DNA of 64,000 nt from Asaia bogorensis (GTDB taxonomy: Bacteria; Pseudomonadota; Alphaproteobacteria; Reyranellales; Reyranellaceae): assembly GCA_945889625.1 (NCBI GenBank), contig CAMDCE010000002.1:62001-126000 (forward strand), in the 5' to 3' direction. Shown piece by piece: positions 53,545 to 61,695 of this stretch; positions within the stretch are counted from its first letter, which is position 1; each line of letters opens with the position of its first letter. The translations under genes and the position numbers were made by a program. Below the pieces are notes generated by a model that saw only the letters and a list, made by a program, of their open reading frames with translations, was not told the DNA's origin and made no database searches.

Positions 53545-55044
53545 ATGCAAGGCTTCGACTCGACACGCGATGTGCTTTCCCAGGGGATCGTGGCGGCGAT
53601 CCTGATCGGCGTGTTCGCCCTGCTGGCGGCCGACCGCGTGCACCGCGTGCTGATCCCGATCGGCGCGGTCGCGGTGATCTGGCTGATCACCTACTTCTCG
53701 CCCTTCAGGCTGATCTCGTTCGAGGTGGCCAAGGCGGCGGTCGACCTCAACGTCATCCTGCTGCTGTTCGCCATGATGGCGCTGGTCGGCGTACTCAAGA
53801 CCACCAACGTCTTTCCCTGGGCGGTCGACCGGCTGCTCGAGCGCTCGCGCGGCAATCCGAGCGTGGCGGCGAAGCTCATCCTCTGGTTCACCGGCGTGCT
53901 GTCGGCCATTCTCGACAACGTCACCACGGTGATCTTCGCCTATCCGATGGCCTCGGAAATGGCGCGGCGGCTCAAGATCAACAGCTCGGCGTTCCTGCTG
54001 CCCATGGTCATGGCGGCCAACATCGGCGGCACGGCAACGCTGATCGGCGATCCGCCCAACGTGCTGATCGGCGCCGACCCGCGCACCGGCCTCAGCTTCA
54101 TGGATTTCATCTATCACCTCGCCGTGCCCTGCACCTTCATGATGATCGTGCTGGTCTGGTACAGCCGGCGCTATTACCCGAGCGACATCGGCGCTGCCGC
54201 CGATGCCGACCACGCGGGTGCGGCGACGCCCACCGGCGCGAAGCTGGAGAACGTGCCGCTGCTGCGGGCGACCTGCTGGCTCACGGTCCTGATCTTTGCG
54301 GGCTTCATGACCCATACCCTGACGCACATGCCGGTGGCCGTGCCGGCCGTGATCGGCATCGCCGCGATCCTGTTCGCCCAGGACTACTACTATCTCAAGG
54401 AACACAAGCCGACCCATGAAGAACGCCAGCACGGCGTGCTTACCATCCTCGAGAAGGACATCGAGTGGCCGACGCTCGCCTTCTTCCTGTTCCTGTTCAT
54501 CATGGTGGGGGCCGCCGTGGCGACCGGGCTGATCGAAAGCCTGGCGACGGGATTGGCCTGGGTGATTCAGAAGATCTCAAGCGGCCTGGGATTGTCGCCA
54601 CGCGCCACGCTGTTGGTAGCCGCCCTGATCATCCTCTGGGTCTCGGGCTTCCTGTCGGCGGTGATCGACAACATCCCCTACACCGCCGTCACTATTCCGC
54701 TGGTGGCGAGCCTGCTCGGCCAACTCAATGCCGGCCCGGAGGGACAGATCCTGTGGTGGGCGCTGTCGCTGGGCGCCTGTCTCGGCGGCAACGGTACGCT
54801 GATCGGCGCCTCGGCCAATGTCACGGTGACGGGCCTGGCCGAAAAGGACGGCAAGCGCATCTCGTTCGGCGAGTTCACCGCCTTCGGATCGCGCGTAACC
54901 GGCCTCACGCTCGCGATGTCGTCGGCCTATCTGGCGATGTGGCTCTACATCGGCTCGACGGTCGTCAACCTCGCGGGCGCAGCGATCCTGGTCGCGCTGT
55001 TTGCCGCTCAGCGCTTCCTGAAGAGCAGTGCGTCGAGAGAATAA
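53545..55044 (+). CDS. ArsB/NhaD-type ion transporter
   Basis: A 499-residue permease of the IT superfamily, 11-12 helices. The two internal repeats each show a signature: LSAILDNVTTVIFAYP with NIGGTATLIGDPPN, and FLSAVIDNIPYTAVTIP with LGGNGTLIGASANV. Such proteins are Na+/H+ antiporters, arsenite pumps or carboxylate transporters; no ars genes are near. The 3' end overlaps the DoxX gene by 37 bases on the opposite strand. Confidence 0.9.
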   Translation: MQGFDSTRDVLSQGIVAAILIGVFALLAADRVHRVLIPIGAVAVIWLITYFSPFRLISFEVAKAAVDLNVILLLFAMMALVGVLKTTNVFPWAVDRLLERSRGNPSVAAKLILWFTGVLSAILDNVTTVIFAYPMASEMARRLKINSSAFLLPMVMAANIGGTATLIGDPPNVLIGADPRTGLSFMDFIYHLAVPCTFMMIVLVWYSRRYYPSDIGAAADADHAGAATPTGAKLENVPLLRATCWLTVLIFAGFMTHTLTHMPVAVPAVIGIAAILFAQDYYYLKEHKPTHEERQHGVLTILEKDIEWPTLAFFLFLFIMVGAAVATGLIESLATGLAWVIQKISSGLGLSPRATLLVAALIILWVSGFLSAVIDNIPYTAVTIPLVASLLGQLNAGPEGQILWWALSLGACLGGNGTLIGASANVTVTGLAEKDGKRISFGEFTAFGSRVTGLTLAMSSAYLAMWLYIGSTVVNLAGAAILVALFAAQRFLKSSASRE

Positions 55045-55424
55045 GGCCCCGGCCCGCGGGTCAGGATGAAGACCAGGATGGCGAACCACAGAAGGTGCGT
55101 GGGATAGTCGACCGGATAGACCAGGAACTGGATGGTCAAGGTCATGGCGATCAGCGGCAGGGTGGCGAGCCGCGTGAACAGGCCGGCCAGGATCAGGCAG
55201 GGCGCGCCCAGTTCGACGGCGGTAGCCATATGGGCCGCGACTTCAGCCGGCAGGATCGGCAGCTTGTATTCGTCGCGGAACAGGCCGATCGCCTGTCCCA
55301 TGTTGGCGGCCTTGAGGTTGCCGGAGCGCCAGAACACCCAGAAGATGCTGACACGCATGAGTAGCTGCAGCAGCGGCTGCGGAAAGCCATCGAGCCGCGC
55401 CCGCCACGTGTCGAACAAAGCCAC
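55008..55424 (-). CDS. DoxX-family membrane protein
   Basis: A 138-residue four-helix membrane protein: MRVSIFWVFWRSGNLKAANMGQAIGLFRDEYKLPILPAEVAAHMATAVELGAPCLILAGLFTRLATLP is the DoxX signature. The family has mixed roles including quinone- and thiol-linked redox chemistry. Convergent with and overlapping the transporter gene by 37 bases. Divergent from the secreted protein gene. Confidence 0.9.
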   Translation of the reverse strand: MALFDTWRARLDGFPQPLLQLLMRVSIFWVFWRSGNLKAANMGQAIGLFRDEYKLPILPAEVAAHMATAVELGAPCLILAGLFTRLATLPLIAMTLTIQFLVYPVDYPTHLLWFAILVFILTRGPGPYSLDALLFRKR

Positions 55425-55536
55425 GGTCGACCTCTCCCGCGTTTCATCCTCTATACGGGAAAAGGGGAGGTAGAGATGTCAAACCCGGTCACGCGCGCGT
55501 TACGTTGGCGCGATTACTCAACAAAGGTCGTTTGTG

Positions 55537-56004
55537 ATGCGCTCGTTACTGCCCTTGCTGCTGACGACGATCCTCGCGGGACAGGCGTATGGCCAGCCCG
55601 CGGACGGCCCGGCCCCGAATGCGTTGACCTGCGGTACCCTGAAGGCGGAGTCGTCGCGAAGGTCCTCGACCTCGCAGTGGACGATCTCCGGACCCTCGGG
55701 GAAAACCACGGAAACCGGTGTCCTGCGCAGCGGTCCGCGCTTCGAATGCATCGACGGCGCCATCCTGATCCTGGAGTTCACCTCGACGGCCGGACACTCC
55801 TTCTTCGAGGCGCATTTCGCGGACGGCACCAATATCGGCTACGGCCGCCAGCAGATTGACCGGCGCGGCGGTCGCTTCGTTCTGCCCATTCAGGCCAGGA
55901 CGCGCATCGCATCGCCGTTTCGCGCCGCGTTCGACTATCACTGCCGGCTCGACATGCCGGCGGATCCCATTCCACCGGCCGCCCGCGTGGACTGCATCTT
56001 CTAG
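55537..56004 (+). CDS. Small secreted protein, unknown function
   Basis: About 155 residues with a signal peptide (MRSLLPLLLTTILAGQAYG, then QPADG). Four Cys in the mature part (TCGTL, FECIDG, YHCRLD, VDCIF) could form two disulfides. I do not recognise a family. GTG at 55534 would add one residue. The stop lies in a TAGAGCGTGATGACTTT repeat. Confidence 0.7.
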   Translation: MRSLLPLLLTTILAGQAYGQPADGPAPNALTCGTLKAESSRRSSTSQWTISGPSGKTTETGVLRSGPRFECIDGAILILEFTSTAGHSFFEAHFADGTNIGYGRQQIDRRGGRFVLPIQARTRIASPFRAAFDYHCRLDMPADPIPPAARVDCIF

Positions 56005-56008
56005 AGCG

Positions 56009-56097
56009 TGATGACTTTCAGTTGACTCACGCGTCGACCCAGCACGGGCGCCACTTTGCTGCGAGAGCCGGGCCGCCGCGAAAGGCCAAAGACATCA
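56009..56097. repeat. Interspersed palindromic repeat, GATGACTTT family, copy 2
   Basis: Starts TGATGACTTTC and ends AAAGACATCA, pairing at 9 of 10 positions. Shared with copy 1 (32033-32124): GATGACTTTCA, a TCACGC/GTCG segment and GAGCCGGGCCG. It lies between convergent stops. Confidence 0.75.
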
Positions 56098-56101
56098 GGC
56101 T

Positions 56102-57544
56102 TCAGACCACGTGGAAGTTCTTGAACTGCCAAGGGTCGGACCGGTCGACATCCTCGGGAAACAGCACGCCGCGGTCTTGCAGCGGTGTCCAGTCGCCGTA
56201 CTGGCCGACCACCGGGCCAAGATAGGGCATGCAGATCTCGAGGTTGCGCGCGAAATCCATCTCGTCGGCCTCGACGATACCAAGGTCGGGATTCTCCAGC
56301 GCCCAGACGATGCCCGACAGGACCGGGGCGCAGACCTGGATCGAGGTCGCGTTGTTGTAGGGCGTGAGCTTGCGCGTCTCGTGGATGTCGAGCTGCGAAC
56401 CGTACCAGTAGGCGCCCTTCTTGTGGCCCATCAGCAGCACACCGAGCTCGTCGCGGCCCGAGGTGATCTCCTCGACGATCAGACGCTGGCGCTTCTGCTG
56501 GACGAGGTTCTTTCCGGCGATCTCGTGCATGGACATGATCGCCTGGTCGCACGGGTGATAGGCGTAGTGCACGGTCGGCCGGTAGACGACCTTCTTGCCG
56601 TCACGCAGTGTGAAATAGTCGGCGATCGAGATCGATTCGTTGTGGGTGATGATGAAGCCGTGGAACGGCCCTTCGAGCGGCGTCCAGGTACGCACGCGCG
56701 TCAGCAGGCCCGGCCGGTTGAGGTAGATCGCGGCATCGCAGCCGAAGGTGTGGCGGCGGCCGTCGGGCGGCAGCGCCTTCTCGTGTGTGCCCCAGCCCAT
56801 CTCCGCCGGCTGGCCGCCTTCCGAGACGAAGCCGTCGATCGACCAGGTGTTGACGAACTCGCCCACTTCCTTCGGGACAGGCGAGACCTGGGTATCGCGC
56901 TCGGCGATGTGGACCACCTTCACGCCCAGCCTGCGGGCAAGCTTGGCCCAGCCCTCGCGCGTCGTCGGGACGGCGGCTTTGAGGCCCGTGTCCTTGGCGA
57001 GATTGACCAGTGCCTGTTTGGTGAAATGCGAGACCAGGCCCGGGTTGGCGCCGTGGGCGATCACCGCGGTCGGGCCGCCGCGATAGCGCGGCTTCAGCTT
57101 CAGCATGGTGTCGCGCAGGGCATAATTCGAGCGCCGCGACACCGACAGGGTGGGGTCGGTATAGCCGCCCGGCCACGGCTCGATGCAGGTGTCGATATAG
57201 AGCGCGCCCTTCTCCTGGCAGAGCTCGACCAGCGCCGTGGAGGCGACCTCGACCGAGAGGTTGACCAGGAAGTCGCCCTTGCCGAGGCGCCCGGCCAGCA
57301 TCTGGCGGTAGTTGGCGCGGGTCAGGCGCTTTTGGATGAACTCGACGCCGTAGCGGCGGGTTTCGGGCAGGCCGCCGCGGTCATCCTCGGCGATGATGGT
57401 GATCTGGGAGGGCTTGATGCCGATATGGCGAAAGATCAGCGGCAGCACGCCCTGGCCGATCGAGCCGAAGCCGATCATCACCATGCGGCCCTTGAAGGTG
57501 AGGTACTTCTTCGCGGAAGCCTTGCGCGCGACTTTCTTCGCCAT
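56102..57544 (-). CDS. hss: Homospermidine synthase
   Basis: Makes homospermidine from putrescine with NAD+. 480 residues, saccharopine-dehydrogenase fold: MIGFGSIGQGVLPLIFRH (NAD), TCIEPWPGGYTDP, GANPGLVSHFTKQAL, HTFGCDAAIYLNRPG, MSMHEIAGKN and QYGDWTPLQDRGV, all typical of Hss. An N-terminal Lys-rich stretch (MAKKVARKASAKK) is in front of the fold. It follows the decarboxylase in the same direction after 191 bases with a hairpin repeat. Confidence 0.95.
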   Translation of the reverse strand: MAKKVARKASAKKYLTFKGRMVMIGFGSIGQGVLPLIFRHIGIKPSQITIIAEDDRGGLPETRRYGVEFIQKRLTRANYRQMLAGRLGKGDFLVNLSVEVASTALVELCQEKGALYIDTCIEPWPGGYTDPTLSVSRRSNYALRDTMLKLKPRYRGGPTAVIAHGANPGLVSHFTKQALVNLAKDTGLKAAVPTTREGWAKLARRLGVKVVHIAERDTQVSPVPKEVGEFVNTWSIDGFVSEGGQPAEMGWGTHEKALPPDGRRHTFGCDAAIYLNRPGLLTRVRTWTPLEGPFHGFIITHNESISIADYFTLRDGKKVVYRPTVHYAYHPCDQAIMSMHEIAGKNLVQQKRQRLIVEEITSGRDELGVLLMGHKKGAYWYGSQLDIHETRKLTPYNNATSIQVCAPVLSGIVWALENPDLGIVEADEMDFARNLEICMPYLGPVVGQYGDWTPLQDRGVLFPEDVDRSDPWQFKNFHVV

Positions 57545-57621
57545 TTCGCGTCCCTGCCTGTGTTTGTGGATGGTCGATAAACGGCGACGGGGCCTTTCTC
57601 AAGGCCCCGCCGGTTTCCTAA

Positions 57622-57729
57622 TCCTCACCCTGAGGAGCGGTCCGAAGGACCGCGTCTCGAAGGGTGGGGACCAGTCTTGCTGTAGCCATGCTTCGAGACG
57701 GCCGCTACGCGGCCTCCTCAGCATGAGGT
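57622..57729. repeat. Hairpin repeat between decarboxylase and hss
   Basis: Starts CCTCACCCTGAGG and ends CCTCAGCATGAGG, with internal arms CGTCTCGAAG / CTTCGAGACG and two short stem-loops (GCGGTCC-GAAG-GACCGC and GGCCGCTACGCGGCC). A well-known alphaproteobacterial repeat layout. It may dampen read-through into hss. Confidence 0.85.
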
Positions 57730-57735
57730 TGCTTG

Positions 57736-58866
57736 TCAGATGCAGATCGCTTTCAGGGGCGCGAAGCCGTTGAAGGCAACCGACGAGTAGGTCGTCGTAT
57801 AGGCGCCGGTCGAGAGGATCTCGACCTTGTCGCCGGGCTTCAGCGACAGCGGCAGCTTGTACTCGGTCTTCTCGTAGAGGATATCCGCGCTGTCGCAGGT
57901 CGGGCCGGCGAGCACCACCGGACCCATGCGCGTGCCCTCGCCGGGCGTGCGCAGGCGGTACTTGATGCTCTCGCCCATGGTCTCGGCCAGTCCGCCGAAC
58001 TTGCCGATGTCGAGATAGACCCAGCGCTTGCGGTCGTTGGCAGCCTTGCGCGAGACCAGCACGACCTCGCTCTGGATGACGCCCGCATCGCCCACCATGG
58101 AGCGGCCGGGTTCGATGATGACCTCCGGCATGCGGTTGCCGAAGTGGCGCACCAGGGCGCGGCCGACCGCCTCGCAGTAGGCCTCGATGCTGTTGACCTC
58201 GGCGCGGTAGCGGGCCGGGAAGCCGCCGCCCAGATTGACCATGCGCAGGTCGACGCCTTCTTCGGCGAGCGCGAAGAACATCTGCGAGACCTGGCCCAGC
58301 GCCTTGTCCCATTGCTCGAGGTCGGTCTGCTGGCTGCCGACGTGGAAGGAGATGCCGTAAGCATCGAGCCCCCACTGCTTGGCCTTGCGCAGGAGGTCTT
58401 TGGCCATCTCCGGCGCGCAGCCGAACTTCTTGCTGAGCGGCCACTCGGCGCCGCCGCAATCGACCAGCACGCGGCAGAACACCCGTGCGCCCGGCGCGAC
58501 GCGGCTGAGCTTCTGCAGCTCGGCCTCGCTGTCGAAGGCGAACAGGCGCACGCCCTGCTGGTAGGCCCAGGCGATGTCCTTTTCCTTCTTGATGGTGTTG
58601 CCGAAGGAAATCCGGTCCATGGCGATGCCGGTGGCCTGCACCAACTCGATCTCGCCACGGCTCGCCGTGTCGAACTTCGAGCCGGCCGTCGCGAGCCGCG
58701 ACAGGACCTGAGCGGCCGGGTTGGCCTTCACGGCATAGAAGATGTGGGCCGCCGGCAGCAACTCGCGCATGCGCCGGAAATTATTCTCGACCACGTCGAG
58801 GTCAACCACCAGGACGGGTGTCTCGGGCTGTTGCTCACGCAGGTAACGAAAAATACGCTCAGTCAT
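57736..58866 (-). CDS. Fold-type III PLP ornithine/lysine decarboxylase
   Basis: Makes putrescine (or cadaverine) from ornithine (or lysine). 376 residues of eukaryotic ODC type. PLP Lys is K48 in YAVKANP, His/Ser region FHVGSQQTD, glycine loop NLGGGFPARY, EPGRSMVGDAG, and catalytic Cys in GPTCDSADILYEK. Substrate choice is not decided by sequence here; the neighbour hss uses putrescine, so ornithine is favoured. The ATG has no clear Shine-Dalgarno and lies after a GGGG-AA-CCCC hairpin, and the leader is long, so expression is probably controlled at the RNA level. Confidence 0.92.
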   Translation of the reverse strand: MTERIFRYLREQQPETPVLVVDLDVVENNFRRMRELLPAAHIFYAVKANPAAQVLSRLATAGSKFDTASRGEIELVQATGIAMDRISFGNTIKKEKDIAWAYQQGVRLFAFDSEAELQKLSRVAPGARVFCRVLVDCGGAEWPLSKKFGCAPEMAKDLLRKAKQWGLDAYGISFHVGSQQTDLEQWDKALGQVSQMFFALAEEGVDLRMVNLGGGFPARYRAEVNSIEAYCEAVGRALVRHFGNRMPEVIIEPGRSMVGDAGVIQSEVVLVSRKAANDRKRWVYLDIGKFGGLAETMGESIKYRLRTPGEGTRMGPVVLAGPTCDSADILYEKTEYKLPLSLKPGDKVEILSTGAYTTTYSSVAFNGFAPLKAICI

Positions 58867-59295
58867 CGCTGGGGGGTTCCCCGCAAAAAGGTGTCAGCTC
58901 AGGTTTGGTGGATCGATCGAACGGGACGTACGGCGCCACAGCGGGCGGCGTGCGTCAGCCGATACTCGACGGTGCGGTTTTCCGCTGGGGCGGAAGATCG
59001 AGGCTTGCCTGGTTCAACACCAGGCCAATGACTTGATAGCGGGGATCGCGCCCCGCACTGCTAGCAACCATCTCAGAAGCTCCTTCCCGGACCCGGCTCA
59101 TCGCCGGCACTGCCAAAAAGAACACTTTCCGTCGTTGCGTAACCACTAAGGGCCAGCGGCACGTGCGTGGGCGTCTTACGGATTGGTATCTACAACTAAT
59201 GTACGCGGTGACAAGGGATTTCTTCCCCGTCGAGCAAATTTCTGGGGGTCTTGTGTTCCAAAAAGCACACAAAGTTGTGTCAGACGTATCTGACG
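58867..59295 (-). promoter_or_regulatory. Long leader of the decarboxylase gene (speF-motif-like candidate)
   Basis: The only gap above 300 bases. In the RNA sense it holds, in order: overlapping TTGTGT/ACACAA inverted repeats (59251-59280), the upstream ORF (59071-58955), three hairpins GCGGGG/CCCCGC (59039-59056), CCTGGT/ACCAGG (59008-59024) and TTCCGC/GCGGAA (58980-58995), a TTTTT run near 58886, and the GGGG/CCCC hairpin next to the ATG. Alphaproteobacterial ornithine decarboxylase genes are known to carry a conserved leader RNA, the speF motif (Corbino et al.); I cannot prove identity here. Confidence 0.55.
58955..59071 (-). CDS. Upstream ORF (leader peptide) of the decarboxylase, 38 codons
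   Basis: ATG at 59071 with AAGGAG eight bases before it, far better than the decarboxylase's own site. The peptide starts MVASSAGRDPRYQVIGLVL and has Pro-Pro near residue 28 (LDLPPQRKTAP) before the stop at 58955, about 90 bases before the decarboxylase start. The three leader hairpins fall inside it. An in-frame ATG at 59101 could add ten residues. Leader peptides that sense ornithine or polyamine are known for E. coli speF (SpeFL). Role here is inferred. Confidence 0.55.
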   Translation of the reverse strand: MVASSAGRDPRYQVIGLVLNQASLDLPPQRKTAPSSIG

Positions 59296-60543
59296 TCAGA
59301 CGCGGGGCAGCGAGGCGCCCGGCAGCCGGATCGAGGCGGCGAGCACAGTGAACGGAACCAGGGCGAGCGCCGAGGCGATCAGCGCGCTCTGCACGCCGAA
59401 CAGATCGGCGACCTTTCCCCACAGCAGCGAGCCCACCACCATGGCGCCGAAAAACACCATCTGGTGTACCGCCATGCCACGTGCGCGCATGAAGTTGGGA
59501 AGGATCATCTGAACGGCGGTGCCGTTGTTGGCGATGACGATGATCCAGCAGGCGCCCGAGATGGCGACGCAACCGCCTACGACGAGCGGCGTCATGGCCA
59601 GTGCCGCCACCATGACGACCGCAGCCTGCAGGCCCATCGCCCAGATGTTGGCCCGATCGGGCGTCAGCAGACGGTTCAAGGTCGGCATCAGGATGGCGGC
59701 GGCCACGGCGCCCACGCCGAACACGCCATAGAGGATGCCGAAGGTAAACTCGTCGAGGCCGAGATCGAAGCGGCCGATCACCGGCAGCAGGGTGCCCATG
59801 GCGATGCCCGGCACGAAAAAGCAGAGGCCGCGTGCGAACACCGCCTTCAGCTCGCCCGAGCCGCGCACGAAGTCGATGCCGGTGCGGGCCGCCTCGACCA
59901 GGCCCTCGCGGCGCTGGGCGGCGCGGGCTTCGGCCGACCGTCGCCAGCTCGACATGGCCAGGATCACGCCGATGTAGGTGCAGGCGTTGATGGCGAAGAG
60001 CAGGAAGACCCCGACCAGGCTGAGCAGCATTTGCCCGATCACCGGCCCCACGGTGCGGGCCAGGTTGAAGCCCGCTGAATTGAGGGCGATGGCTGGCCGG
60101 AGCTGCGGGCCGCTCGCGATCTCGGGCACCACGGCGTGCCAGGCCGGGCCGTTCATGGCGTTGCCGAGGCCCAGGCAGAAACTCAAGCCCAGCAGACTCC
60201 AATGGTCCAGCCAGCCGAGGAAGGCCAGCACCGACAGGACGGCGGCGACGCCCATCATCCAGGCCTGGCAGGCGATGATGTAGCGGCGGCGGTCGAAGCG
60301 GTCGGCCAGAATGCCGGCGAAGAAGCTGAACAGGAACATCGGCAAGGTGCCGGCGGCCGCCAGCAGGGCCACGAAGATCGGCTCGGACGTCAGGCTGGTC
60401 ATTTCCCAGGCCGCACCCGTGCTCGCCATCCAGCCGCCGGTATTGGACAGCAGATTGGCTATCCACAGGCCGAGGAAGGCGCGATTGGCCAGTGGCGCGA
60501 AGGCCGACGCCGGCCGGGTCGCGGCACCCGGCGGAGAGGTCAC
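59296..60543 (-). CDS. MFS transporter (EntS/MFS_3-like)
   Basis: A 415-residue transporter with about 12 helices. Typical MFS_3 segments: FLGLWIANLLSNTGGWMASTGAAWEMTSLTSEP, ILADRFDRRRYII and GNAMNGPAWHAVVPEI. The start is GTG at 60543, overlapping the N-acyltransferase stop (GTGA), so the two are made together. EntS-like members export siderophores or lipids/drugs; a lipid or precursor role is suggested only by the neighbours. Confidence 0.88.
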   Translation of the reverse strand: MTSPPGAATRPASAFAPLANRAFLGLWIANLLSNTGGWMASTGAAWEMTSLTSEPIFVALLAAAGTLPMFLFSFFAGILADRFDRRRYIIACQAWMMGVAAVLSVLAFLGWLDHWSLLGLSFCLGLGNAMNGPAWHAVVPEIASGPQLRPAIALNSAGFNLARTVGPVIGQMLLSLVGVFLLFAINACTYIGVILAMSSWRRSAEARAAQRREGLVEAARTGIDFVRGSGELKAVFARGLCFFVPGIAMGTLLPVIGRFDLGLDEFTFGILYGVFGVGAVAAAILMPTLNRLLTPDRANIWAMGLQAAVVMVAALAMTPLVVGGCVAISGACWIIVIANNGTAVQMILPNFMRARGMAVHQMVFFGAMVVGSLLWGKVADLFGVQSALIASALALVPFTVLAASIRLPGASLPRV

Positions 60544-61688
60544 ACCAGGGCCTTCTCGTAGATCCGATGGGTCTTGTAATGCACCCCGCCGACCGAGCGG
60601 ATGATGTTGTTGGTCGCCTTGTTGTCCTCGAGGATCCAGCCGAGTTCGGCGCTGGTCTTGCCCAGGCGCTTGCCGTTCACCCGCAGCCGGTCGATGGCCA
60701 TCATGGCGAGCCCGGCGCCCAGCAGCGGATTGTTGCGGAACTTCTTCTTGACCCCCATCAGCGGCACGCGCGTGCTGCCGACGCCGGCAATCTTCAGCCG
60801 CCACACCAGCTTCGCGAGGTTCCAGGGAGCGAGCCGGCCGTCGAAGTCGACGATGGCCTCGTTGATGTTGGTGAGCGCCACGATGAAGGCCACCGTCTCG
60901 TCGTCGACATCGACGAATACGGCGAGGTCGGGAACGATCACCGGCCGCAGCGCCTTGGAGGCATGGTCGATCTCGGCCTGGGTGAAGGGCACGAAGCCCC
61001 AATTGTCGCTCCAGGCGTCGTTGAAGATGGCGACCAGGGTGCGCATCTCGGCGTCGAACATCTTCATGTTGGCGGTGCGGACCTTCACGCGCTCGGCCAG
61101 GCCGGCCCGCGCCAGCAGCTTGGCGCCGACCGTCTCGGGCGCGTTCTGGACGTCGTAGTCGTAGGAAAAGACGTCCTTGGCCTTGGCGTAGCCGCAGGCC
61201 TCGACCCGCGCACCGGCATAGGGCGGATCGTAGGGCACCATCAACACCGAGCGGCTGTCGAAACCCTTGATCAACAGGCCCACTTCCTCGTTGATCGACA
61301 GCGAGAAAGGCCCGGTCACCCGGACCATGTCCTTGTAGCGCAGCCACTTTTCGGCGGCGGCGAACAGGGCGGCGAAGATCGCCGCATCGTCCTCCGCCAC
61401 CAGGCAGCCGAAGAAGCCGGTGCCGTCGGCATAGCGATCGATATGGGCGTGGTCGATCTGGGCCGAGATGCGGCCGACCACCTGGCCCGCCCGGCGGGCC
61501 AGGAAGAACTGCACATCGACATGCTGGAACAGCGGATTCTTCTTGGGCGAGAAGGCTTCCCGCCGTTCGACGTTCAAATGGGCGGTGTAGCCCTTGTGCC
61601 CGGCGTAGAGGCGCGTCGGGAGATCGATGAAAGCCTTGAGGTCGGCCTTGCTGCCGACCGGCGAGACGACGATTTCTGGAGAATTCAT
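60540..61688 (-). CDS. GNAT-fold N-acyltransferase, candidate ceramide synthase
   Basis: A 382-residue protein of a family often annotated GNAT acetyltransferase or dATP pyrophosphohydrolase. Segments: FIDLPTRLYAGHKGYTAHLN, GRISAQIDHAHIDRY, FFGCLVAEDDAAIFAALF, VTGPFSLSINEEVGLLI and WGFVPFTQAEIDHASKALRP. No transmembrane helix. Next to serine palmitoyltransferase, it fits the bacterial dihydroceramide synthase (bCerS) that links an acyl chain to sphinganine in Caulobacter. Acyltransferase activity is inferred from neighbours and remembered family similarity. Confidence 0.6.
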   Translation of the reverse strand: MNSPEIVVSPVGSKADLKAFIDLPTRLYAGHKGYTAHLNVERREAFSPKKNPLFQHVDVQFFLARRAGQVVGRISAQIDHAHIDRYADGTGFFGCLVAEDDAAIFAALFAAAEKWLRYKDMVRVTGPFSLSINEEVGLLIKGFDSRSVLMVPYDPPYAGARVEACGYAKAKDVFSYDYDVQNAPETVGAKLLARAGLAERVKVRTANMKMFDAEMRTLVAIFNDAWSDNWGFVPFTQAEIDHASKALRPVIVPDLAVFVDVDDETVAFIVALTNINEAIVDFDGRLAPWNLAKLVWRLKIAGVGSTRVPLMGVKKKFRNNPLLGAGLAMMAIDRLRVNGKRLGKTSAELGWILEDNKATNNIIRSVGGVHYKTHRIYEKALV

Positions 61689-61695
61689 GACCTGC

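Noticed and set aside
55476..55859. Open frame starting at an ATG with a strong GGGGAGG site, overlapping the small secreted protein in another frame
   Set aside because: Its translation is Arg/Gly/Pro-rich without recognisable fold, while the overlapping frame at 55537 has a clear signal peptide and ordered Cys. The good ribosome site is noted but not enough.
57622..57729. Rho-independent terminator between decarboxylase and hss
   Set aside because: The element is a dispersed repeat without a U-tract; listed as a repeat instead.
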